The notes beneath the pieces were generated by a model. That model ran no database searches, was not told the origin of the DNA, and worked only from the letters and a program-made list of their open reading frames with translations. This document shows, in pieces, positions 9,155 through 18,500 of a stretch of DNA of 62,160 nt. Both the position numbers and the translations under genes were made by a program. Each line of letters starts with the position of its first letter. The first letter of the stretch is position 1. The stretch covers positions 18,899 to 81,058 of the IMG/VR virus record IMGVR_UViG_3300030450_003709; one strand, written 5' to 3'. This stretch comes from a virus.

Positions 9155-9258
9155 AAGAACTTGTCGGAGAAGTTCAGGAAAAAATATTAAAGATGTGGTG
9201 CCAGTCTCCACAATATATCGACCCTAAGACAACTCCGACAAGTCTTAGGGTCTTTTTT
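9155..9258 (+). ncRNA. Candidate structured small RNA with two mutually complementary hairpin loops
   Basis: Three hairpins can be read directly. H1: GAACTT (9157-9162) with AAGTTC (9170-9175), loop GTCGGAG. H2: TGTGG (9194-9198) with CCACA (9208-9212). H3: an 11-bp perfect stem, GACCCTAAGAC (9220-9230) with GTCTTAGGGTC (9242-9252), loop AACTCCGACAA, then a T run 9253-9258, so H3 is also the terminator. The H1 loop GTCGGAG is exactly complementary to CTCCGAC (9233-9239) in the H3 loop, and the complement extends to 11 nt (9159-9169 with 9233-9243). This is a kissing-loop or alternative-fold arrangement. There is no open frame of note. No known RNA family is recognised. The H3 terminator could also act as an attenuator for the gene at 9561. 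Confidence 0.7.
9220..9258 (+). terminator. Strong terminator forming the 3' hairpin of the small RNA
   Basis: Perfect 11-bp stem 9220-9230/9242-9252, 11-nt loop, six T. It lies 90 nt after the end of the 1332-residue tail gene, so it probably also ends that message. Confidence 0.92.
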
Positions 9259-9295
9259 ATTCGTCCATTGACACGGTTCGGAAAGACCTTTAAAA

Positions 9296-9350
9296 CCTAG
9301 TAAAATGGGATATTATCAAACTAGGATGCCAATGCGAAATAGGGATGGCA
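9296..9350 (+). other. Non-coding stretch with two short hairpins
   Basis: CCTAG (9296-9300) pairs with CTAGG (9321-9325), and TGCC (9327-9330) with GGCA (9347-9350). These directly precede the three-way-junction RNA and may be part of the same transcript. No coding potential seen. Confidence 0.3.
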
Positions 9351-9375
9351 GATAATGAATCACCGATAGAGGATT

Positions 9376-9476
9376 AAGCCCTAAACTTTTGCTGAACGGT
9401 TAAAGCAAAAGACCTAAAAGAACTCAAAACTCAGTTGAACTGAAGAAGTTTTAGGTATATGCAAGTCTTAGGGCTT
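9376..9476 (+). ncRNA. Candidate three-way-junction RNA in the leader of the 9561 gene
   Basis: All pairs are perfect Watson-Crick. Closing helix AAGCCCTAA (9376-9384) with TTAGGGCTT (9468-9476). Inside it, hairpin a CTTTTGC (9386-9392) with GCAAAAG (9405-9411), and immediately abutting hairpin b ACCTAAAA (9412-9419) with TTTTAGGT (9449-9456), capped by TCAGT/ACTGA (9431-9435/9439-9443). Helices a and b touch with no unpaired base, which favours stacking; 11 nt join b to the closing helix. The 12-mer CAAGTCTTAGGG occurs here (9462-9473) and in the terminator of the upstream RNA (9239-9250). No D, anticodon and T arms, so not a tRNA. It may be a leader controlling the 9561 gene or an independent RNA. 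Confidence 0.55.
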
Positions 9477-9560
9477 GCTATACCCGTTAGAATCTAAAAT
9501 CTAGTTACCTGAAGTAAGTTTTATATTAAGTATTATAAAGAGGTAAATAAAAAAAATATC

Positions 9561-9857
9561 ATGGAAAAAACAGTCTATCTATTGTTCGTCGGAAAAATGT
9601 TCGATGAAATAGGAGAGGAAAGAACAATCGAAATTTTAAAGGAATGTATGGAAGAACTGTCTGATACAACCACGAAAAGAGATATAGATTATAACGACCA
9701 GATTAATTTAAGCGCACAGGATTGGTTGGACAGTAAAAAAGAATTTAAATGTTCAAGTTGTGGAAGGATAAGTATTTCGGTCGCAAATGGGCATATAGAT
9801 AAAATGACACAGCCAAACGGAAAACCTTGTGGTGGTGTATTCAGACCAAACAGATAA
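9561..9857 (+). CDS. Small protein with a possible zinc-binding CxxC motif
   Basis: 98 residues. N-terminal helical part, then CSSCG (about residues 64-68) and a lone cysteine in GKPCGG near the C-terminus, suggesting an incomplete zinc ribbon. No recognised family. No TAnnTTTG promoter was found between 9477 and 9560, so it may depend on read-through of the terminator at 9220-9258 and on the structured leader before it. A purine-rich AAAGAGG lies about 15 nt upstream of the ATG. Converges with the minus-strand gene ending at 9872. Confidence 0.7.
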   Translation: MEKTVYLLFVGKMFDEIGEERTIEILKECMEELSDTTTKRDIDYNDQINLSAQDWLDSKKEFKCSSCGRISISVANGHIDKMTQPNGKPCGGVFRPNR

Positions 9858-9871
9858 GTTCCTCTGAATTT

Positions 9872-10300
9872 TTACTGGTTATCGACATAAATCATTTCTT
9901 GACAGTTCTTACTTCCATATAAGAAACCACATTCGTTTAAAGATTCAATAAGGTTTTTCTTGCCTTCCCAAATATTGGTATAAATAAGTTTTGCTCCCAT
10001 CTGCTTGCACATATAAATTAATCCTGTTATAAGAAATTTAAGGGCTTCATCCCTAATTTGTCTATCTTTCACTTTATATGTCGAAACAATGAACTCAACC
10101 TTAAATAATTTGCTTGCGGAAGTAGTGTATATGAACCCTGCACAAATATTTTCCCCGTCCTTTGATACCATAAGCCCACTTGAAAAGTCGTCTGGGAGCA
10201 TTATCCTAACGGGAGGTGTGAACTTATGCCATTTCCACCAATCCACCAATTCTACATAATCGGCCTCTTCCGTGTTCCTTACATCGAATTTGTTTTCCAT
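9872..10300 (-). CDS. GNAT-like N-acetyltransferase
   Basis: 142 residues from ATG at 10300. A longer frame reaches 10336, but the promoter-like element at 10305-10312 lies inside it. The fold pattern is GNAT-like: an N-terminal strand-helix (FDVRNTEEADYVELVDWW), central strands containing ICAGFIYTTSAS and FKVEFIVS, a helix, then LIYTNIWEG.KNLIESLNECGF near the C-terminus, matching the usual GNAT motif B. The motif A pyrophosphate loop is weak (KVKDRQIRDEAL), so activity is uncertain. It is a lone minus-strand gene within the late plus-strand cluster, divergent from the 10383 gene. Substrate unknown. Confidence 0.68.
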   Translation of the reverse strand: MENKFDVRNTEEADYVELVDWWKWHKFTPPVRIMLPDDFSSGLMVSKDGENICAGFIYTTSASKLFKVEFIVSTYKVKDRQIRDEALKFLITGLIYMCKQMGAKLIYTNIWEGKKNLIESLNECGFLYGSKNCQEMIYVDNQ

Positions 10301-10304
10301 GAAC

Positions 10305-10312
10305 CAAAGATA
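10305..10312 (-). promoter_or_regulatory. Minus-strand -7 element for the GNAT-like gene
   Basis: TATCTTTG on the minus strand fits TAnnTTTG but ends only 4 nt before the ATG at 10300, which would give an almost leaderless message. No convincing -33 TTG. Confidence 0.42.
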
Positions 10313-10329
10313 ACGAATTACCGACCTTA

Positions 10330-10361
10330 TTGACACATTGACCGTTAATTATCTATATTTG
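10330..10361 (+). promoter_or_regulatory. Promoter for the virion-cargo operon
   Basis: TTG (10330-10332), 21-nt spacer, TATATTTG (10354-10361), then 21 nt to ATG 10383. A second TTG sits at 10338. It is arranged back-to-back with the minus-strand promoter at 10305-10312. Confidence 0.68.
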
Positions 10362-10382
10362 TTGTTAAATCAAATTTGCATC

Positions 10383-11039
10383 ATGCCAGGAGTTACAACA
10401 GCAATCGCCGCAGGAGCAGGACTATTATCAGCAGGAAGTTCTGCAATAGGGGCAATCGGCAGCAATAGAAGGGCAAGGGACTATGAGCAACAGATAGCCA
10501 ACTTTCAAAGGCAAGACCTTGAAAATCCCTATAAGAACATACGTATAAATACTGATGCAGCAGACCAACAGACCGAATCATTGTTGTCAAGCGGTGCATC
10601 AAGTATATCCGCACTCCAAAGAGGTGGCATACGTGCCGTAATAGGTGGCATACCACAGATAAACGAGAGCAACATCCTTCTCCAAGAAATGATCTCACGG
10701 GACATAACCAACCAACAAAGGGAAAGGGACTTGATGATAGCAAGGGGAGAGGAACAGATACAGCAGTTACAGGAGAGACGTGAGGAACAGGCTTTGTTGG
10801 GTCTTGGTCAGGCGTACCAAACGGCAAGACAGGACACACAGAGCAATTTCAATAATTTTATAAGTTCAGGGCTTTCCTTTGCATCGGCATTCGGTGGATT
10901 TGGTGATGCTTCTGGAGGACAGGCAACCACAACGGCACAAGTCCCAAATGGCGCAAGGGTTCCCGTTGGCACTTTTCAAGTAAGAAACCCATTGTTCACG
11001 GGAACGGCTATAAACCCCATAACAGGGCAACCCTATTAA
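10383..11039 (+). CDS. Probable internal virion protein with glycine/alanine-rich N-terminus
   Basis: 218 residues from ATG 10383; the frame can be extended to a TTG at 10338 but that sequence is promoter. Residues about 4-27 are a Gly/Ala-rich hydrophobic helix (TAIAAGAGLLSAGSSAIGAIG), followed by a long charged, Gln-rich helical region to about 150, and a low-complexity Gly/Ser/Thr tail. This resembles small ejection or internal core proteins of podoviruses that insert into membranes during DNA entry. First gene of a tight operon with the 514- and 2243-residue proteins. Function inferred. Confidence 0.7.
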   Translation: MPGVTTAIAAGAGLLSAGSSAIGAIGSNRRARDYEQQIANFQRQDLENPYKNIRINTDAADQQTESLLSSGASSISALQRGGIRAVIGGIPQINESNILLQEMISRDITNQQRERDLMIARGEEQIQQLQERREEQALLGLGQAYQTARQDTQSNFNNFISSGLSFASAFGGFGDASGGQATTTAQVPNGARVPVGTFQVRNPLFTGTAINPITGQPY

Positions 11040-11048
11040 TACTACCTA

Positions 11049-12593
11049 ATGGCGACAAATACCAACGCAGCAGCACTTAACAGGCTAAGGCCATTGGAGA
11101 ACGTCAACACGGGTTCCATCATAGAGGAACATATCCGATATTGGAACAAGTACAAGGACGAGAACGAGGCCAAGGAACTTGCAAGAAGGGCAAAGCAGCA
11201 GGAACTTCAAATGAAGCTTGCGGGGGACACCTTTGAACTTTATGAAGGTTTGCAGCCATCCGATGTAAAAGGCTTTCTTACAGCGCAGATAATGGAGAGG
11301 TTTGAGCAGAACAAGCCTTATTATATGCAGCTTGCAAGGGCAGCAGCGGGTGGAAGTATGGAGGCAAGGTTAAAGATAGCCGACGAAAAACGTAAGATGC
11401 AGACCGCCATCAACGCAAGTGGGGCATATTCCGCAAAGATGGCCGAACTTGAAGAACTGAAACAAAAAGGCACTTATAACGAATATCTGGACAGCGAGGT
11501 CGATAGGTTCAAGGATTCCATAAAAAAGGGCAAGTTCAGGTTCAACGATGATTGGTCGTTGGATGTTTACAGCCCAGCACTCGAAGAAGCCTTTAAGGGA
11601 ACAGAGGCACAGGCTTTCAATGATGGCATGGTAAGATTGGATTCAGCCTCTTTGTTGAGCAATGACTTTTTAAACGCCACCTACCATAAACAACCCGATT
11701 TCATAGCCAATGGAAGTACTATAGCGGAAAACCTTTTGGATTCGGTGGACGGCAACAAGTTGGTTACACCACAGACCAAGACAGAGGGCATAAAATTGGT
11801 GAAAGGGCTATTTGCACAGGATTCAACAGAGGCACAGAGTTTCTTTGCCGATGCACAACGCAGGGGATTGACAAGTTTTGAAAAGCCATTGGGACAACTT
11901 GACCAAGTTGAAATGAACACTTTGGCAGAGAGATATTACGAACAATATGTTATCCCTAATATACAAGAGGTGGATAATTCGGCATTGAACGAATCCCGTA
12001 GATTACAGAACCAAAGGACAAGACAGCTTATCAGACAGGGCGAAAGGGAAGAGCAGGAAGGAGCATCAAGGGTATCACTTTCAACAGATGAAGAAGGCAA
12101 TGCACTTGTCATGTCGAGCATACAGACCGAAAAAGGAGTTGAACCAACTGAAATATCAACCATATTCAACCTTGGAGGTCAACCTATAACGGTAGGGGTA
12201 CAAGGCAAATCAGGAAGCAATAGGACGTTCAACAGTATTGCAAGAACTGAAAGCGGAAAGGTATATGCCGTTGGAGAGGAAATATCAAGGGAGCAAATCC
12301 CTCTTTTCAACGAAGATGGTTCACCACAATTGGACGGCAATGGCAATGAGAAATTCAGGATAGAGGAAACAGTTGTTCCTTACATAGAGGAAAACCCAAC
12401 AATACTCAACAACATAGCAAGACAATTGGACAACGAACAAGGAAAGAGGTTCAATAATTTGAGTGAATTAAGGACGTATCTGAACAGCCTTGAAAGAACA
12501 AACACGACACAAGAATCAACGACACAGCAACCTACACAAGAGACACGGGAGCAAAGAATAGAAAGATTGAGAAGGGCAGCATCAAACAACTGA
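11049..12593 (+). CDS. Probable virion cargo/internal protein
   Basis: 514 residues, largely alpha-helical and charged with no membrane segment; the C-terminus (about 470-514) is Gln/Thr/Arg-rich. No enzyme motif recognised. It lies 9 nt after the preceding gene and its TGA is one base before the next ATG, so it is produced together with the giant protein. Place between tail and packaging genes matches the cargo genes of crAss-like phages; identity is inference. Confidence 0.68.
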   Translation: MATNTNAAALNRLRPLENVNTGSIIEEHIRYWNKYKDENEAKELARRAKQQELQMKLAGDTFELYEGLQPSDVKGFLTAQIMERFEQNKPYYMQLARAAAGGSMEARLKIADEKRKMQTAINASGAYSAKMAELEELKQKGTYNEYLDSEVDRFKDSIKKGKFRFNDDWSLDVYSPALEEAFKGTEAQAFNDGMVRLDSASLLSNDFLNATYHKQPDFIANGSTIAENLLDSVDGNKLVTPQTKTEGIKLVKGLFAQDSTEAQSFFADAQRRGLTSFEKPLGQLDQVEMNTLAERYYEQYVIPNIQEVDNSALNESRRLQNQRTRQLIRQGEREEQEGASRVSLSTDEEGNALVMSSIQTEKGVEPTEISTIFNLGGQPITVGVQGKSGSNRTFNSIARTESGKVYAVGEEISREQIPLFNEDGSPQLDGNGNEKFRIEETVVPYIEENPTILNNIARQLDNEQGKRFNNLSELRTYLNSLERTNTTQESTTQQPTQETREQRIERLRRAASNN

Positions 12594-12594
12594 T

Positions 12595-15500
12595 ATGGGA
12601 AAAGTATCGACAGAACCGCAATATTTGACACAGGAAGAGTTTGACAACAGGCTTGATACTGAAATCGGGAACCTTATCGACAAAGGTTTTTCGGACGATG
12701 ACATATTGCTATATACCGAGGACTTCAACAGTCGTTTTTCCGTAAAAAAAAACGAAAGTTTGGACGTTTCCCAAACGGGTTCTCAATCAGTTTCTCCCGC
12801 AACAGGTTCGGTTTCGGAAATTCAAAATGGTTCTTTGGGTTCACCAAGACCACAATTCCCAAAGATTGACACAGGAACTAACGACAAGTTCCAAGAACTT
12901 ATCAATAAAGCCCCATTGGGCGTAGGAGGCACAGATTCCTATGCGTTCAACGAATGGGAGGCTATAAGGCAGGAATATCAACAAAGACCACCTATGGCAG
13001 TAGATAATTCTGACCTATTGCAGAGATTGGAAGAAATACAGCCCGCACCAAGAACAGCCATCGATTTACAGGTACAGACCGTAAGGGACTTGCGCCAGAA
13101 GATGAACGAGAAAAAACTCCGTGCGGATGTCATTTCAAAGGCAACTGGAAAATCAAGGGACGAGATATTGGCGGGCGACCAAGACTATAAGCAACTCGAA
13201 AAAGCAGAGGTCAATCTAAAGGGAAATGATTTTTCAACCGTGTTCGGCTCAAACCTATTCAATGCAAGTGCAGGAATAGCGGGTACGCCAAACGCCATCA
13301 TAGAAAGTTTGGGCAAGATGTTCGTTTCGGACGAGGAATACCAGAGCATCCCAGAGAACATGAGGGAAAACTTCTTCACCGACATACTTCAATCCGTACC
13401 ATTACCAAACATACAGGGAATAGCAAGGGTGGCCGAAAGCGGAAAGGAAAGGCAGATAGACCTATTGGAAGATAGCAAGAAACTCCGTGAACTTAGCACA
13501 CAGTATGAAACATCCATAACCGAGGATTTGGGAAACGTGGATTTGGCACAGGCAGGAAAAAGACTTGCAGTTGAAGGAGTTGGTTCTATTCCAAGCCTTG
13601 TACAGGCCGTAATTCCTTATGTAGGACTTGCAAGTATAGTAACGGGGACTTCCGCAAACAAACTCCAAGAGAACAAACTGGATGGCGACCTTACAAACAG
13701 GGATGTAGCCGATGCTTGGATAAACGGTGCGGCGGAAGGGGTGTTTGAAGCAGTTACCCGTGGTCTTGCCAAAAAAGCCGTAAGGTCATTTGGGAACGTG
13801 GGAGAGGAAGGAGCAAGGACATTCTCAAAAAGTTTGATAGACAACCTCGTTTATTCGCCTTTGAAGGAAGGGGCAAGTGAGGCAGCTACATCCGTTGTAC
13901 AAAACCTTTCAGAGGCTTTGGTAAGGGGCAATGAAGTGGATGTAAAAGATGCTATGTACGAAGTGTTCGATTCCTTCCTTATCGGTGGACTTGTGGGTGG
14001 TGGACTTGGGAGCGTAACAACATTAGGGGATGCTATAAGCACCAATAGACGTGCAATAGAAGGTGATGAACAGGCACAACAACAATTGGAAGAGAACCCA
14101 AGGTTTGAGAACGAAATAGTAGAGTTGAACATCCCCGCAGTAGAAGAAACCCAGCAACAGCCAACAGAAGAAGCCACAACCGAACAACCTACTGAAACCA
14201 CGGAAGAAACCGAAACACCAGTTGACACACAAGAGGAAATTGTAAAACCTACCGAAGAAGCAATAGTCGATGAAGAAAAACTTCCAGTATCGGAAGATGC
14301 ACAGGCTTTTGCAAATGAACTTGGAAGTCCACAGGACATATCCGACATCATAAGCGGTGGCACAAAAGTACCCATAGGAAATACCAATGTAATCCTAAAG
14401 AGCGAAGGCGACAATATCAAGATAGAAAGCATACAGACCCCAAGGAATCAAAGGGGTCAGGGTAGTGCAAGAAATGCAGTCCAACGTATCACAGAGGTTG
14501 CCGACCAACAGGGAAAGACACTTGAACTCAATGTTGTGCCGTTGGACAACCAGACCGATGCCCAACAGTTAGTAGATTTCTATGAAAGCGTAGGTTTTGT
14601 AAGGGACGAAGGATTTACCTTGGACGGAGGCAGGATGACAAGACAGCCCAATGTTAAGGGAACAAATATAAATCAACCAATAAGAATATATAAATTATCA
14701 GAATCAAAAAATGCCCCTGAATATAAAGTTGAATATAATAATGGAAGATTAGATATAAGCGATATAAGCGGAAATGAACCATCTTATAGCACTAAACGAA
14801 AGATTATAGAAAAATATGCTGATGATTTTGATTTCAATCAAGGTGAACGGGCAGTATTACCAATAGGATTTAATGGAAACATAAATGAATTTGTAGCTAA
14901 TAATTCCAATAATCCCACAGAGATTGCCCAATTATTAAACGATACCAACACGGATCAGTTCATTGAAAACCAAGTTGATTTTAAAGCACGAATCATTGCA
15001 GATGCAATACAAGGCAACATTGATCGCAACAGTTATATCAATTTCGGCGACAAAAACAACATTGGTTTTAATATAGCCAAATCATACTTTGCTAAAAAAG
15101 GGCAAGGCAGAAAAATAGACACCTTAGCGCAAGAACTATCAGAAGATAGCGGCATTGAGATTTCCCCGCAGGATATTGTTGATCACATGGAGCAATACCA
15201 AGGAGGTAAAAACGATATTTACAAAGAAGTACGTGACGATTTTGTTACACCCCTTAAAGATGCATTTACAAGAATTACTGGATTACCAGCAACCGATAAA
15301 TTCATCAAGAAAGCAATTGACAGTCAATACCGTAACAATGAAATTTATTTAATTACGGATGTTTATACTAATGAAGAATTAATAAATTTACTAAATGAAA
15401 GAGAACAATTCACAGAGACAGAAGCCACAGAAATTACTCAATCTGACCCCAGCAATGAGGGCAGGATTACGAGGGAAGATAACAGACAAAGCCAGCAAAA

Positions 15501-18500
15501 ATTCAGAGTTCAAGAAAAAGGTAATGAAAATGGCAGATTCCAAGAAACAACACAAGAAGCCACAACAGATGGAGAAGGAACAGTACAGCAATCAATAACC
15601 GATGTTGACATAAAGACCCCCAACGGACTAAACAGGGCAATTTCTTTCTTGGAATCATTGGAGAATGACCTCGATAACTTTGGGCGTGAGACATTGGGGA
15701 TGAATATGCCAGTTGCAATTGCAAGAGCGGCCATAACCACAATGAAGGCTTCCCTGCAAACTGCAAACTCAATGGCAGAGGCAATCCAAAAAGGTGTTGA
15801 CTACATCAAATCTACGGATTGGTACAAGAACCTCAACAACACCGATAAATCAAATGTACAGGACTTCTTTGAAAGAGAGGTGCTTAAAATCCCAAGACCC
15901 GAACCCGCTAAAAATTTCACTAGGCAACAGGGCAAAAAATCAGTTTTCAACAGGGTATATGAGGGAGAAACCGAACAATCCCTAAAGGATGCCGTTGAAA
16001 GGAACGGACTGAACTATAAGATAGAGAGCCAAGAAAAGGCACAACGGGCAGCGAAGAAGTTTGTCAAGGACGTTGGTGTCAACAAAGCACTCAATGCCGT
16101 AAGGAGAAACGAGATCAAAGGTGCTGAAAAAGCATTTGTATATGCCGAGATATTGGATGCGGTGTCCAATGCATCGGAAGGGGCAAGTATCGAGCAAATA
16201 TCAAAGATACAGGAGGATTATTCGTTGATAACCGAAGAGGCGCTTTTGGCATTCGATGAAGAGGCAAGGGATGCAGGACGCTTCATTTCCGCACTAAACA
16301 AGGTCTATAACACGTCCAAGATAAAATATGCCCTTGCCAAACAGGTAAACGACTATAAGGCCAATAACAATGGTTTCATAGATGAAGAGACATTGGCAAA
16401 ATTCAAGGAAGCTGACAAAAAAATAAGGCAGCTTGAAGAAAAAATACAGAAACTAGAGGAAAAACGCCTAGAACAAGAGGGCGAAAGAACCATTGAGAAC
16501 ATCAAGGAGGGCGAACAGCGAAAGAAGAAAAAGCCATTTACCAAAAAAGAGGCCAAGCAGATTGCGGATAATATCCGAAAGGCAAAGATACACCGCCCTG
16601 GAATCTTCTCTTCGGCAACCCCTGCAACATTGGTGTGGGACGGGGCAATAGAGGTGGTCGCCAAGGCAGTAGAGACTGGTGGAACGGTTGCAGAGGCCAT
16701 ACAAAAAGGCATTTCATTCATAAAGAAGAGCGATTGGTACAAGTCTTTGAGCAATGCCAACAAAAAACTTGCTGAAAAAGAATTTAGGAACAACATACTC
16801 AATACTTCTGGCGAACCTTCCGTTACGGTCACCGATGAAGGCGACCTACGTATTTCGGAGCAGACATTGAGGACTTTGGTTGAAGGCGGAATCAATGACA
16901 TCAACGAACTTGCAGAGGCGGTGCTTGACATGATAAGGGAATCCGACCCCAACACCACAATGACATTGAGGGATGTAAGGGACACTATTACCAAATATGG
17001 CAGACAGATAAACCCTAGCAAGGACGAGATCAACCAAAAGATTGCCGAACTTAAAAGGGTCGGTAGGCTGATGTCGGCACTTGAAGATGTAGTAGGTGGC
17101 AGAAAGCCAAAGAGAAGCGGTTTCCAAAGACCGAAGCCCACACAGACCGAAAGGGAACTCATGCGTCAGGTCAACGATGCCATGAGGGACTTGCCAATGG
17201 ACGAAACAGAGATCAACGAGGCTTGGAAAACAGCACTTGAAAAGACAAAGACACGTCTTAACAACCAAATCGAGGATCTCGAAAAACAGATTGCCAACAG
17301 GGAAAAGAGAAAGGTCAAGCGTGAACCGATAAAACTCGACCAAGCGGCCATTGAACTAAAGAACAAGAGGGATGCGCTAAAAGAAGAACTCGATAATCTT
17401 GTAGGTAAGCCCGAACTTACCGAAAAACAGAAAATTAAACGCGCCGAAACATATCTTGAAAGGCAGATAGAAAGATTGACGGAACAGATTGCCACCAAAG
17501 ACATTGAATTTAGGGAAACAAGAGAGCCTGTTACATCGAATGAAATCGAAAGGCTTAAAAATGAGAGAAAGGCATTGCAGGACGAGATCAACAGATTGCG
17601 CAATGAAGAAGGCATAATCGAAAGGAGAAGGTTGAAACAGTCAAAGGAACGCCTGAACAGACAAATCGAGGACTACCAAAGAAGGTTGAGGGAAAGAGAT
17701 TTTTCCAAAAGGGAACCCAAACCATTGGAGGCCGACCAAGAAATGCAGGAACTTCTTGCTGAAAAGATAAAATGGCAGGAGGTATTTGAAAAGGAGAGAT
17801 ACCAACTTGAATTGAAGAACAGGACAAAGGCAGAATACGCCAAAGACCTTGTTGTGGGGATATTGAACATCCCAAGGATATTGATGGCAGGGGGTGAAAT
17901 GTCGATGGTACTTATCCAAGGTGGAATACAGACAGTAAGTTTGGCAACAAGAAATCCTGTACAATTGGTAAGGACGTTCGGGAAGGCTTTTATGGCGGTC
18001 GGAAGCCAGAGAAAGATGGACGAGTACGAAGCCACATTGAAGGCAGACCCGAACTACAATCTAATGAAGCAACATAAACTTGCCCTTACCGAAGCGGACT
18101 ATAAAATGGAACTTCGGGAAGAGGAATTTATAGGCAACAACCTTGTGTATGGATTGTGGAACCTTATGGGCAAGGGAGTTGAATATGGGTCGAAAAAGGT
18201 TTTTGGTATCAGGGACGTGCCGTCCATAGGTACATCATTGTTATCATTGGTAAAAAAGGATATTGAAAAGAACACGATTCCCATATCGGAGAGGATAAAG
18301 AACATGAATCCCTTACTTGCATTTGAACGTGGCAACACTGTTTATATGAACGAAATGAGGCGTTTGAGGTTCTTGGACGGGATGAAAAAAATCCAAATGG
18401 AAGGAAAGAACGAGAATGACCATCCACAGGACTTTAGACAGTTGGCAAGAACCGTAAACACACTTACGGGAAGAGCGGAGATAAACTGGAAGGTTGGCAA

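Noticed and set aside
9253-9560. Group I intron, retron or diversity-generating element in the non-coding gap
   Set aside because: No conserved intron core, no reverse transcriptase and no template/variable repeat pair; the helices present do not match these families.
13851-14432. Long minus-strand frame of 193 codons, Ser/Val-rich
   Set aside because: Antisense of the giant gene's Thr/Glu/Gln-rich linker; composition is explained by the sense strand.
16353-17162. Long minus-strand frame opposite the giant gene
   Set aside because: It is the antisense of a continuous coiled-coil coding region, Ser/Leu-rich as expected of a shadow, with no promoter.
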